Shown one piece after another: positions 25,084 through 34,038 of a stretch of 64,000 bases of DNA; position 1 is the stretch's first letter; each line of letters begins with the position of its first letter. A program made the position numbers and the translations under genes. The stretch lies in assembly GCF_018070575.1 (NCBI RefSeq), contig NZ_JAGPXN010000003.1, positions 1-64,000 on the forward strand, read 5' to 3'. Under the pieces are notes generated by a model. That model saw only the letters and a program-made list of their open reading frames with translations. It was not told where the DNA came from and searched no databases. The DNA is from Micromonospora sp. C31 (GTDB taxonomy: Bacteria; Actinomycetota; Actinomycetes; Mycobacteriales; Micromonosporaceae).

Positions 25084-25223
25084 CCCGCCCGCGTCACACC
25101 CGCGTCGGGGCGGCGAGCTGGCAGTCCGGCGGCGCGACCGGACAAACGGGTTGCACCGGCGCGCGCGGGCGGCGAGGGTGTGCGGTCGGCAGGGCCCCGC
25201 CGGGGCGGAGCAGGTGACGGAAG

Positions 25224-26117
25224 GTGACCCTCTTGACGACGTCCGCGAAGATCCGGGAGGTTCCGCTGACCGGGGCGGGCACCGGCCCGTACGGCATCAC
25301 GGTCGGCCCCGACGGCGCGCTGTGGCTGACGTTGGTCCATGCCGGCGGGATCGCCCGGGTGGGCGCGGACGGCGAGTCGCGCACCTGGCCGGTGGCGGCC
25401 GACAGCCGGCCGTTGATCATCACCCCGGGCCCCGACGGCGCTCTCTGGTTCACCCGCTCCGGCGACGACCGGCTCGGCCGGATCACCACCGGCGGCGAGT
25501 TGAGCGCCGTCGAGCTGCCGGCCGGAACCGGCCCCTGCGGCATCGCCGCCGGTCCCGACGGCGCCCTCTGGTACGCGGCGATGAACGCCGACGCGATCGG
25601 CCGGGTCACCGTCGACGGGGAACAGACGCGGTTCCCGCTGCCGGTGAGCGGCGGCTTCGCCTCGATGGTCGCCGCCGGGCCCGACGAGGCCGTCTGGTTC
25701 ACGCTCAACCGCGCGAACGCGGTGGGTCGGATCGACATGGCGGGCGAGGTGACCCTGCACGCGCTGCCGACCGAGGGGGCCGCGCCGGTCGGCATCACCG
25801 CCGGCGTCGACGGGGCGCTCTGGTTCGTCGAGATCGGCGCCGGTCAGCTCGGCCGGATCACCCCGGACGGGCGGATCACCGAGTACCCGCTGCCGGACCG
25901 GTCCGCCCGGCCGCACGCGATCGTCGCCGACCCGGCCGGCGGCTGCTGGTACACCGAGTGGGGCGGCAACCGCATCGGGCACGTCGCCCCGGACGGCGCG
26001 ATCACCACCCACGACCTGCCGACCCCGGCCTCCGAGCCCCACGGCCTCACGGTGGCGCTCGACGCCACGGTCTGGGTGGCCCTGGAGACGGGCGCCCTGG
26101 CCCAGCTGGTTCCCTGA
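25224..26117 (+). CDS. vgb: Virginiamycin B lyase-like beta-propeller (streptogramin B lyase family)
   Basis: The 297-residue protein is a seven-bladed propeller of about 42-residue repeats, each with a G-P-D-G-A-L-W(F/Y) motif. Its length equals that of characterised Vgb enzymes. Family catalytic positions appear conserved: a Tyr in GPYGIT near residue 23, and near the end His in SEPHGLT plus Glu in VALETG about 14 residues on. Vgb linearises group B streptogramins by an elimination reaction. The open frame starts at GTG 25224. Many environmental homologues are unproven, so resistance is plausible but inferred. Confidence 0.8.
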   Translation: MTLLTTSAKIREVPLTGAGTGPYGITVGPDGALWLTLVHAGGIARVGADGESRTWPVAADSRPLIITPGPDGALWFTRSGDDRLGRITTGGELSAVELPAGTGPCGIAAGPDGALWYAAMNADAIGRVTVDGEQTRFPLPVSGGFASMVAAGPDEAVWFTLNRANAVGRIDMAGEVTLHALPTEGAAPVGITAGVDGALWFVEIGAGQLGRITPDGRITEYPLPDRSARPHAIVADPAGGCWYTEWGGNRIGHVAPDGAITTHDLPTPASEPHGLTVALDATVWVALETGALAQLVP

Positions 26118-26123
26118 CCCGGG

Positions 26124-27071
26124 TCAGCGGACGGCGGGGGCGACGGTGAGGGTGGCGGTGGCCGTGTCGAGGGTGGCCTCGGTGCCGACGGGGACGGTGA
26201 GCTGGCCGGGGCCGTGACCGATCGGGAGGCCGCCGAGGACGGGTACGCCGAGGTCGCCCAGGCGCTCGGAGAGCACGTCGGCGACGCCGACCGACCAGCC
26301 GTCCGCACAGCCGGTGAACTGCCCCACCGCCACCCCGGCCAGCCCGTCCAGGGCTCCGGCGCGGCGGAGCTGGGTGAGCATCCGGTCGACCTTGTAGGGC
26401 GGCTCCTGGACGTCCTCGACGAGCAGGACCGCGCCGGTCAGGTCCGGCATGTCCGGGGTGCCCAGCGACGCCACGACCAGGCAGAGGTTGCCGCCCAGCA
26501 GCGGACCGGTGGCCCGGCCGGGTACGCGTACTCCGAAGGTCTCCTCCTCGGCGACGGCGCGCACCGTGACCGGCTCGGTGGTCATCAGGGCGGCGTGCAG
26601 CGACTCGGCCGAACGCAGCGGCGTGCGCTCGGGCGACCAGGCCGCCCCCGGGCCGTGCACGCCGGCCAGCCGGGCGCCCCGCCAGAGCGCGAACTGCAAC
26701 GCGGTGATGTCGGAGAAGCCGGCGACCACCTTCGGGTCCCGGCGTACGGCGGCCATGTCGATCGCGTCGACGACGCGCTGTGCGCCGTAGCCGCCCCGGG
26801 TGCAGATCACCCCGCGCACCTCGGGGTCGGCGAACGCCGTGTTCAGGTCGGCGGCACGCAGTTCGTCCGCGCCGGCGAGGTAGTCCTGCCGGGCGTACGC
26901 GTTCGGCGCCAGCACCGGCCGCAGCCCCCAGCCGGTGAGCAGTTCGACGCCCCGGGCCACCCGTTCCGGCCGGGTCGGTCCGGACGGCGACACCAGCATC
27001 ACCCTGTCGCCGGGCCGCAGCGCGGGCGGTCGTACGGCGGTGGCGGGGCTCGGGCGGGCGTGGTCGGGCAC
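26124..27071 (-). CDS. LD-carboxypeptidase (peptidase S66 family)
   Basis: The 315-residue protein shows the S66 layout: LRPGDRVMLVSPSGPTRPER, ICTRGGYGAQRVVDAID, then the nucleophile Ser in VVAGFSDITALQ, Glu in LLVEDVQEPPYKVDRML and His in PIGHGPGQ. These cytosolic serine peptidases trim the terminal D-Ala from tetrapeptides during murein recycling or cleave microcin-like peptides (MccF branch). The LVEDVxEPPYKxDRML pattern favours the LdcA branch. The GTG at 27071 is the likely start; convergent with vgb by 6 bases. Confidence 0.87.
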   Translation of the reverse strand: MPDHARPSPATAVRPPALRPGDRVMLVSPSGPTRPERVARGVELLTGWGLRPVLAPNAYARQDYLAGADELRAADLNTAFADPEVRGVICTRGGYGAQRVVDAIDMAAVRRDPKVVAGFSDITALQFALWRGARLAGVHGPGAAWSPERTPLRSAESLHAALMTTEPVTVRAVAEEETFGVRVPGRATGPLLGGNLCLVVASLGTPDMPDLTGAVLLVEDVQEPPYKVDRMLTQLRRAGALDGLAGVAVGQFTGCADGWSVGVADVLSERLGDLGVPVLGGLPIGHGPGQLTVPVGTEATLDTATATLTVAPAVR

Positions 27072-27188
27072 AGCGGCAGAGCCTAGTCGCGTGGGCGCGG
27101 TGCCGGGCACGCACCGGGCCACCCGTCACCGCCGCGCCCGGCGGAGGCGTTCCGGAGTGCGTCGGGGGCACCGGCTAGCCTCGACGTC

Positions 27189-27956
27189 GTGGCTACCGCG
27201 CTGGTGATCGAGAACGACCCGACCGACGACGTCCGCCGGCTGGGGGAGTGGCTGACCGAGGCCGGCCTCGACCTGTCGGTCGTACGCGCCCACGCCGGTG
27301 ACGAGATTCCCGCCGACCTGACGGGCTACTCGGCGCTGGTGGTGCTCGGCGGCGCGCTGGCGCCGTACCCGCTGCCCGACGGGTCGCCCGGCGCGCCCTG
27401 GCTGCCGGCGCTGGAGGGGCTGCTGCGCAAGGCCGTCCGGCACCGGGTGCCGACCCTCGGCATCTGCCTCGGCGCTCAGCTGCTGGCCACCGCGCACGCC
27501 GGCGAGGTCGTACGCAGCCCGAGCGGTCCGGAGGTCGGGCCCTGCGTGGTCGGCAAGCGCGACGCCGCCGACACCGACCCGCTGTTCCGCTACGTGCCGC
27601 TGATGCCCGACGTGTTCCAGTGGCACGCCGACGAGATCACCGAGCTGCCCCGGGGCGCCACCCTGCTGGCCGCCTCCACCCGCTATCCCCACCAGGCGTT
27701 CCGCCTCGGCGACCGGGCCTGGGGGTTGCAGTTCCACATCGAGTGCGACACCGCGATGATCGCCGACTGGGCCGCCGACTCGACGCTGCTGCGCGAGTTG
27801 GACTACGACCCCGACCTGGTGGTGGCGGCCTGCCACGACGTGATGGTCGACGTCGAGGAGGTCTGGCAGCCGTTCGCCGCCCGGTTCGCCGCGCTGGCCC
27901 TGGGCGAGCTGGACGACGCCACGCCCCGCCGTAGCCTGCCCCTGCTCGGGCAGTGA
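27189..27956 (+). CDS. Class I glutamine amidotransferase-like protein
   Basis: The 255-residue protein has the triad of class I amidotransferases: Cys in LGICLGAQLLA and His-Glu in LQFHIECD, plus the oxyanion strand VVLGGALAPY. No synthase domain is attached, so it belongs to the stand-alone GMP-synthase-like/PuuD-like group. Its coding end overlaps the glnE start (TGATG, 1 base), and it is preceded by a divergent LD-carboxypeptidase gene. The glnE linkage and the nearby GlnA2-type ligase suggest a role in gamma-glutamyl or glutamine metabolism, but that is inference. Confidence 0.85.
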   Translation: MATALVIENDPTDDVRRLGEWLTEAGLDLSVVRAHAGDEIPADLTGYSALVVLGGALAPYPLPDGSPGAPWLPALEGLLRKAVRHRVPTLGICLGAQLLATAHAGEVVRSPSGPEVGPCVVGKRDAADTDPLFRYVPLMPDVFQWHADEITELPRGATLLAASTRYPHQAFRLGDRAWGLQFHIECDTAMIADWAADSTLLRELDYDPDLVVAACHDVMVDVEEVWQPFAARFAALALGELDDATPRRSLPLLGQ

Positions 27957-30900
27957 TGAGCCGGCCGGCCAGGGCCGCGGGACGGCTCGCCCGCTACGGC
28001 TTCGGCACCGACGGCGGTGCCGGCGCCACCCGCGCCGCCGACCTGCTCGGCCCGGACGGGCTCGGGCTGTGGCGGCCGGACGCGCAGGAACCCGCCGACG
28101 ACCGGGCGGCGGAGCTGCTCGCCGCGCTCTCCCGGGCCGCCGACCCCGACCTGGCGCTGCGCCAGCTGCACCGCATCGTCGAGGCCGAGCGCCGGGTGGC
28201 CGCGAACGGCACCGGCGCCACCGCGGGTCGTCCCCGGGGGAAGGACCACCCCGGGACGCCGATCGAGGCCGAGCCTCGGATGGCCCCGGAGCAGGCGCCG
28301 TCGGCGCTGCTGGCGGCGCTCGCCGACGACGCCGGCCTGTGCCGCCGGCTGATCGCCGTCCTCGGCGCCTCCGCCGCGCTCGGCGACCACCTGGTCGCCA
28401 ATCCCGACCAGTGGCCGGCCCTGCGCACGGCTGCGGACGGGCTGGCGCCGACCGCCGAGGGGCGGCTCGACCTGTCCGGCGAGGGGCAGCCGGTGGCGGT
28501 GCTGCGCAAGGCCTACCGGCTGGCGTTGCTGCGGATCGCGGCGGCCGACCTGACCGGCGGCCGGGGCCTGGAGCAGACCATGGCCGCGCTCTCCGCGCTG
28601 GCCGACGCGACCCTGACGGCGGCGTACGAGATCGCGGTCGGCGAGCTGCCGGCGGGCACCCCCCGGCCCCGGCTCGCCGTCGTGGCGATGGGCAAGTGCG
28701 GCGGCGACGAGCTGAACTACGTCTCCGACGTCGACGTGATCTTCGTGGCCGCCGAGGACGACGACCTCGCCGCGGCCACCACCGTCGCCACCCGGCTGAT
28801 CCACGTCTGCGGGCTGGTCGCCTGGCCGGTCGACGCCGCCCTGCGCCCGGAGGGCAACCGGGGGCCGCTGGTGCGGACGCTGGCCAGCCACGTCGCCTAC
28901 TACCGGCGCTGGGCGCGCACCTGGGAGTTCCAGGCGCTGCTCAAGGCGCGGCCGGCGGCCGGCGACCTGGCGCTGGGCCGGGAGTGGACCGACCAGCTCG
29001 CCCCGCTGGTGTGGCGGGCCGCCGAGCGGCCCGAGGCGGTCGAGGACGTCCGCGCCATGCGGCGCAGGATCATCGACAACATTCCGCCCAAGGAGCTGGA
29101 GCGCGAGATCAAGCGCGGCCCGGGCGGGCTGCGCGACATCGAGTTCGCCGTGCAGCTGCTGCAACTGGTGCACGGCCGGGGTGACGAGTCGCTGCGGGTG
29201 CCCGGCACGATCCCGGCGTTGCGTGCGCTGGTCGCCGGCGGCTACGTCGGCCGGGCCGACGGCGAGGCACTGCTGCGCGGCTACCGCTTCCTGCGCGGCG
29301 TCGAGCACCGCCTCCAGCTCCAGGGGCTGCGCCGCACCCACACCGTGCCGACGGAGCCGGCCGCGCTGCGCTGGCTGGCCGCCGCGCTGGGCCACACCGC
29401 CACGCCGGGCCGCAGCGCCGTCGAGGAGTTCCGCGCCGAGTGGGTCACCCACAGCGCCGAGGTACGCCGCCTGCACGCCAAGCTGCTCTACCGGCCGCTG
29501 CTGGAGTCGGTGGCCCGGGTGCCGGCCGACGGGCTGCGGCTGACCCCCGAGGCGGCCCGGCACCGGCTGGAGATCCTCGGCTTCGCCGACCCCGCCGGGG
29601 CGCTGCGTCACCTCCAGGCCCTCACCGGCGGGGTGAGCCGCACCGCCGCCATCCAGCGCACCCTGCTGCCGGTGCTGCTCAGCGAGTTCGCCGACGCCCC
29701 CGAGCCGGACCGTGGCCTGCTCAACTACCGGCAGGTCTCCGACTCCCTCGGCAGCACGCCCTGGTACCTGCGCCTGCTGCGCGACTCCGGGCCGGTGGCC
29801 CGCCGACTGGCCCGGGTGCTCTCCTCGTCCCGCTACGCCGCCGACCTGCTGGCCCGCGAGCCGGAGGCGCTGCGGATGCTGGCCGAGGAGAGCGAGCTGA
29901 CCCCCCGTCCCCGTGCGGTCCTCTGCGAGGGCTTCGCCGCCGCTGCGGCCCGGCACGCCGACCCGGTCGAGGCCACCCGCGCGATCCGCGCCCTGCGCCG
30001 CCGGGAACTCGTCCGGATCGCCTGCGCCGACCTGCTGAGCCGGGCCGGCTCGCTGGCCCCGTCGCCGCCCCGGCCCGACGGCGCTCGGGCGGCTCTGGGG
30101 CTGGCCGACGTGACCGCCGTGGGCACCGCCCTGGCCGGCGTCACCGACGCCACCCTGGCCGCCGCGCTGCGGGCCGCCCGGGCCGCCCGACCGCCCGTGC
30201 CGGGGCTGCGCTTCGCCGTGATCGGGGTGGGTCGCCTCGGCGGATACGAGTCGAACTACCTCTCCGACGCCGACGTGCTCTTCGTCTACGACGCGCCGGC
30301 CGGCGCGGGCGACGGCGCGGCCAGCGCCGCCCGCGCGATCGCCGAGGAACTGCGCCGGCTGCTCGGCATGCCCGCGCCCGACCCGCCGCTGGGCGTCGAC
30401 GCCGACCTGCGTCCGGAGGGCCGGCAGGGCCCGCTGGTGCGCAGCCTCGCCGCGTACGCGCAGTACTACGCCCGCTGGTCGAAGGTGTGGGAGGCGCAGG
30501 CGCTGCTGCGCGCCCGGTTCGTCTGCGGCGACGCCGACCTCGGGGCCGAGTTCGAGGCGATGGTCGAGCCGGTGCGCTATCCGGCCGACGGGCTGAGCCG
30601 CGAGCAGGTGGTGGAGATCCGCCGGATCAAGGCGCGGGTGGAGCACGAGCGGCTGCCCCGGGGCGCCGACCCGGCCACCCACACCAAGCTGGGGCGGGGT
30701 GGCCTCGCCGACGTCGAGTGGGCGGTGCAGCTGCTGCAGCTCCGGCACGCCGGGGCGATGCCGGAGCTGCGCGGCACGCGTACGCTCGACGCCCTCGCGG
30801 CGGCCCGGGACGCGGGTCTGGTCGATCCGACGGACGCCACCGAGATGGCGGCCGGCTGGACGCTGGCCGCGCAGGTCCGCAACGCGCTGATGCTGGTCCG

Positions 30901-31054
30901 CGGCCGGGAGGGCGACCAGTTGCCCCGGCACGGCGTCGAGTTGGCCGGGGTGGTCCGGCTGCTGGGCCGCGACGACCCCGGCGAGTTCCTCGACGAATAC
31001 CTGCGCACCTGCCGCCGCTCGCGGATGGCGATGGAACGGGTGCTCGACGGCTGA
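27956..31054 (+). CDS. glnE: Bifunctional glutamine synthetase adenylyltransferase/deadenylyltransferase
   Basis: GlnE adds AMP to, or removes it from, the regulatory tyrosine of GlnA1. The 1032-residue protein contains two nucleotidyltransferase cores in tandem: MGKCGGDELNYVSDVDVIFV near residue 245 and VGRLGGYESNYLSDADVLFV near residue 760. Each is followed by a helical GlnD-UR_UTase-like domain with the GGLRDIEFAVQLLQLVHG and GGLADVEWAVQLLQLRHA signatures. The ATG at 27956 overlaps the amidotransferase stop; a GTG at 27953 is also possible. The target gene glnA, with LYDLP, lies 8 kb downstream. Long minus-strand frames here are artefacts. Confidence 0.95.
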   Translation: MSRPARAAGRLARYGFGTDGGAGATRAADLLGPDGLGLWRPDAQEPADDRAAELLAALSRAADPDLALRQLHRIVEAERRVAANGTGATAGRPRGKDHPGTPIEAEPRMAPEQAPSALLAALADDAGLCRRLIAVLGASAALGDHLVANPDQWPALRTAADGLAPTAEGRLDLSGEGQPVAVLRKAYRLALLRIAAADLTGGRGLEQTMAALSALADATLTAAYEIAVGELPAGTPRPRLAVVAMGKCGGDELNYVSDVDVIFVAAEDDDLAAATTVATRLIHVCGLVAWPVDAALRPEGNRGPLVRTLASHVAYYRRWARTWEFQALLKARPAAGDLALGREWTDQLAPLVWRAAERPEAVEDVRAMRRRIIDNIPPKELEREIKRGPGGLRDIEFAVQLLQLVHGRGDESLRVPGTIPALRALVAGGYVGRADGEALLRGYRFLRGVEHRLQLQGLRRTHTVPTEPAALRWLAAALGHTATPGRSAVEEFRAEWVTHSAEVRRLHAKLLYRPLLESVARVPADGLRLTPEAARHRLEILGFADPAGALRHLQALTGGVSRTAAIQRTLLPVLLSEFADAPEPDRGLLNYRQVSDSLGSTPWYLRLLRDSGPVARRLARVLSSSRYAADLLAREPEALRMLAEESELTPRPRAVLCEGFAAAAARHADPVEATRAIRALRRRELVRIACADLLSRAGSLAPSPPRPDGARAALGLADVTAVGTALAGVTDATLAAALRAARAARPPVPGLRFAVIGVGRLGGYESNYLSDADVLFVYDAPAGAGDGAASAARAIAEELRRLLGMPAPDPPLGVDADLRPEGRQGPLVRSLAAYAQYYARWSKVWEAQALLRARFVCGDADLGAEFEAMVEPVRYPADGLSREQVVEIRRIKARVEHERLPRGADPATHTKLGRGGLADVEWAVQLLQLRHAGAMPELRGTRTLDALAAARDAGLVDPTDATEMAAGWTLAAQVRNALMLVRGREGDQLPRHGVELAGVVRLLGRDDPGEFLDEYLRTCRRSRMAMERVLDG

Positions 31055-31087
31055 GCCCTGCCGGACGGCCGGGCCTCGCCGCGGAAG

Positions 31088-31795
31088 TCAGCGGCGGCGG
31101 TGGACCAGCACCACGTGGTCGACCAGTTCGCCGGTCTCGCCGTTCGGGCCGGTTGCCTGGCGGCGCGGGGCGTCGAGCCGCTCGGTGTCCCACCGGTCGG
31201 GGTCGAGGTCGAGCGCGGCCAGGGTCTCCTGCGGGGTGGCGAAGCGGGCGTGCGCGTGGTCGTGCCGCCCCCATGGCGGGACCTCGCCGTGCTCGACGAT
31301 CAGCAGCCGGCCGCCGGGGGCCACGGCCCGGGCCGCCGACCGAAGCAGCTCCGCCCGGGGGAACTCCAACGGCGACTGGAGGAACTGCGCGGAGACCAGG
31401 TCGTACTCGCCGGGCGGGAAGGTGCGGGTGAGGTCGTGCCGGCGGAACTCGATGTGGGACGCGACCCCGGCGGCACTCGCCTCCTCGGCCGCGCGGGCGA
31501 GGGCGGTCTCGGAGACGTCAACGGCGGTCACCCGCCAGCCCCGCCCGGCCAGCCAGAGCGCGTCGCCGCCCTCCCCGCAGCCGAGGTCCAGCACGGTGCC
31601 GGCCGGCAGCGAGCCGGCGACGTCGACCAGGATCGGATTCGCCCGGCCGCTCCAGACCCGCTCGTGCCGCCCGTAGTGCTCCTCCCAGAACCGCGCGGTC
31701 TCCTCGTCCACGTCGGGCTGCCGCCGCCCGTCGTGTCCGGTGGCCGCCCTGGTGTCGTCGTGCCGGTGCCCGCCGGTCGTCGCGTCATGGTGCAC
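31088..31795 (-). CDS. Class I SAM-dependent methyltransferase (TehB/thiopurine-type)
   Basis: The 235-residue protein contains a His-rich start, then FWEEHYGRHERVWSGRANP, SAM motif I VLDLGCGEGGDALWLAGRG, motif II VTAVDVSETALARA and FRRHDLTRTFP. The WE-x-HY-x11-NP opening is typical of TehB-like and small-molecule (tellurite or thiol) methyltransferases in actinomycetes. Substrate unknown. The GTG start at 31795 has AGGAGG 7 bases upstream, better than any other start; the frame remains open far upstream but is antisense to the next gene. Confidence 0.82.
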   Translation of the reverse strand: MHHDATTGGHRHDDTRAATGHDGRRQPDVDEETARFWEEHYGRHERVWSGRANPILVDVAGSLPAGTVLDLGCGEGGDALWLAGRGWRVTAVDVSETALARAAEEASAAGVASHIEFRRHDLTRTFPPGEYDLVSAQFLQSPLEFPRAELLRSAARAVAPGGRLLIVEHGEVPPWGRHDHAHARFATPQETLAALDLDPDRWDTERLDAPRRQATGPNGETGELVDHVVLVHRRR

Positions 31796-31954
31796 GTCTC
31801 GTCCTCCTGCTGCGCTGCCTCGTGACCTGCCGTCCCGATCGTGCGCGCCGGCGGCGGAAGGAGCAAGCAATGTTGCCGGATCGGCAACAAGGGCCGAAGC
31901 GGTGTCCGTCGCCCCGGCCCGGCCGTCGGCCGGCTGACGTGGTAGGACTGCTCG

Positions 31955-33634
31955 ATGCCGACCAACCGGGGCACTTCCCCGACGAACATCGCTGAACCGC
32001 CCGCAACCCCCGGACGGCGGGGGGACATGGCCGCGACGCGAGACGCCCGACGCACCCTGCTCGGCACGCTCGGGGTATCGGTCGTGCTGGCCGGGGCGTT
32101 CCTGCTCACGCCGCCCATGGGCACCGACCTGGCGGCGCAGGCCGCCCGCGCCGGGTTCGCCGCCCGCCACGGCTTCACGCCCATCGACTTCTCGTGGTAC
32201 GGCGGGGTCAACCAGTTCGGCTACAGCCTGATTACCGGCCGGCTGGGCGCGTGGCTCGGGGTACGGCCCCTGGGTGCGCTTGCCGCCGTACTGGGCTCGG
32301 TGGCCCTGGGCTGGCTGTTCGTCCGGCACCAAGCTCGCCGGCCGGCGTTGGCTGGGGTGCTCGGCGCAGTGGTGCTGGTCGGCAACCTGGCCAGCGGTCG
32401 GATCACCTTTGCCGTCGGTCTCGCGTTCGGGCTGCTCGCCCTTTGTGCGGTCAGCGCCGAGTGGATCATCCGGCCGGTGCGGCTGACTCTGGCCGCCCTG
32501 CTCGCCGCGGCTGCCACCTGGGCTAGCCCGGTCGCCGGGCTCTTTACCGGCTTGGCCGGCACCGCGCTGCTGCTGGCCGCCTTGCGCCGGGGTGACGGTC
32601 CGGGACGGCCACTGCCCGGTGGACGGCGGGCCGACCACCCGCTGACCGAGAGCCTGGTTCTCTGCCTCGCGCCAGCGCTCGCGCTCGCTCCGATGGCCGT
32701 GCTGTTCGGCAACGGCGGCACCCAGCCGTACTCGGCCGAGTCGATGCGGATCAACGTCGCCCTGACGATGCTGGTGTACGTCTTCGTCGGCCGGCGGCGC
32801 CGGGCCCTGCGTATCGGTGCGCTGCTCACGGTGGTGTTGCTGGTCGCCGCCTTCTACCTGCCCAGTCCGGTCGGTTCCAATGCGCTGCGGCTGCCCATGC
32901 TCTTCGCGCTGCCACTGCTCGGCGGGTACGCCTCGGTGCGCGGGCCGTGGCTGGCTGGCCTTCTCGTCGCCACTGTCTGGTGGCAGAACCCGGTGATGGT
33001 CAACGACGTGACGCGCGCAGGCTCCGCGGAGAGCACCGCTGCGTTCTATTGGCCGCTCGCCGACGAGCTCACCAGACATCGACCCGTGGGCAGGGTCGAG
33101 GTGGTGCCGCTGCGCGACCACTGGGAGTCCGCGTATCTGTCGTCGACCGTCCTGTTAGCACGCGGATGGGAACGACAGGTCGATACGGACCGAAATGCCC
33201 TCTTCTACGTGAACGAGTTGACTGCCGACTCCTACGCGGACTGGCTTCGCCGCAACGCGGTCCAGTACGTCGCGGTAGCGCCCGACGCTCCGCCCGATCG
33301 GTGGGCGCGGGACGAGGCCGAACTGGTCCTTGCCGGTCAGCCCTACCTTCGTGAGGTCTGGCGTAACGCGAACTGGCGCCTGTACGCCGTGTCCGATCCA
33401 ACGCCCCTGGTGGGTGCTCCGGGTCGGCTGGTTGCTTCTGACCAGGCCAGGGTGTGGTTCAGGGTAGACGAGGCCGGGGACGTGCCGGTCCGGGTGCGGT
33501 GGTCGCGCTGGCTTTCCCTGAATGGGGTGAACGGGTGCCTGCGGCCAGGGGCTGATGGCTGGACCGAAGTCAGGGTTCGTGTTCCCGGCAGCTTTTACAT
33601 CTCCAGCAAACTCCTACCGGAGAGCCGCTGCTGA
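31955..33634 (+). CDS. Polytopic membrane protein (GT-C-like)
   Basis: The 559-residue protein has about ten hydrophobic segments between residues 35 and 370 (for example LLGTLGVSVVLAGAFLL and LLTVVLLVAAFYLPSP), followed by a soluble C-terminal region of about 190 residues with YVNELTADSYADWLRRNAVQ. A short extracellular loop, PPMGTDLAAQ, follows the first helix, as in GT-C-like proteins, but no clear catalytic acidic pair was seen. Start ATG 31955 or 32027. Function not assigned; MFS-transporter labels on relatives are probably wrong. Codon use is slightly less GC-biased than the neighbours. Confidence 0.65.
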   Translation: MPTNRGTSPTNIAEPPATPGRRGDMAATRDARRTLLGTLGVSVVLAGAFLLTPPMGTDLAAQAARAGFAARHGFTPIDFSWYGGVNQFGYSLITGRLGAWLGVRPLGALAAVLGSVALGWLFVRHQARRPALAGVLGAVVLVGNLASGRITFAVGLAFGLLALCAVSAEWIIRPVRLTLAALLAAAATWASPVAGLFTGLAGTALLLAALRRGDGPGRPLPGGRRADHPLTESLVLCLAPALALAPMAVLFGNGGTQPYSAESMRINVALTMLVYVFVGRRRRALRIGALLTVVLLVAAFYLPSPVGSNALRLPMLFALPLLGGYASVRGPWLAGLLVATVWWQNPVMVNDVTRAGSAESTAAFYWPLADELTRHRPVGRVEVVPLRDHWESAYLSSTVLLARGWERQVDTDRNALFYVNELTADSYADWLRRNAVQYVAVAPDAPPDRWARDEAELVLAGQPYLREVWRNANWRLYAVSDPTPLVGAPGRLVASDQARVWFRVDEAGDVPVRVRWSRWLSLNGVNGCLRPGADGWTEVRVRVPGSFYISSKLLPESRC

Positions 33635-34038
33635 CCAATCGAGTTCGCGAATGTTGCGAAACTCTGCTTACCTGGATGGAAATGACAATGCCGCGCCCGT
33701 CGACGAACAGGCTTCCTGTTGTCGACGGGCGCGTGCGGCCGGCATGCGCCGTCGGGCAAATTCGCTAGGCGTTATACCAGGAGCTGCATTCCTGGTCGGT
33801 GTTGTTTGGGCCCGCACACACTCGGTACTGAGTAATGTAGCCGCCCCCTAGAGGGGATTCGGAGCCGCAATTCCCGCCGGCACCGTCCGCGTCACCGACA
33901 TGATCGGTTACGCCCGGGAGCAGGCGAAGACGTGCCCTTTACGGGGTACGCGTCGGCCCAAGCCACCTTGACGGCCACCGCCACCACCCGACTGCGCCGC
34001 ATGCCCACCTCCGTACCGCGAACCACCGTACTGGCAGC
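33635..34038. other. Gene-free interval with a strong hairpin
   Basis: Nothing here has protein-like content. The first 50 bases are comparatively AT-rich (CTCTGCTTACCTGGATGG region). The perfect hairpin at 33692-33733 is described separately. Bases 33740-34038 hold no visible RNA or repeat and presumably contain the promoter of the first MptB-like gene. Confidence 0.5.
33692..33733 (+). terminator. Hairpin terminator after the membrane protein gene
   Basis: CGCGCCCGTCGAC (33692-33704) pairs with GTCGACGGGCGCG (33721-33733). Inside, AACAG (33706-33710) pairs with CTGTT (33716-33720) with one bulged G and a 5-base loop. Confidence 0.75.

Noticed and set aside
27803..30931. A 1042-codon minus-strand frame opposite glnE
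   Set aside because: Antisense artefact; Gly/Arg/His-rich without motifs.
33555..33851. 98-codon frame after the membrane protein gene
   Set aside because: No ribosome site, overlaps the preceding gene end and spans a terminator hairpin; no protein-like composition.
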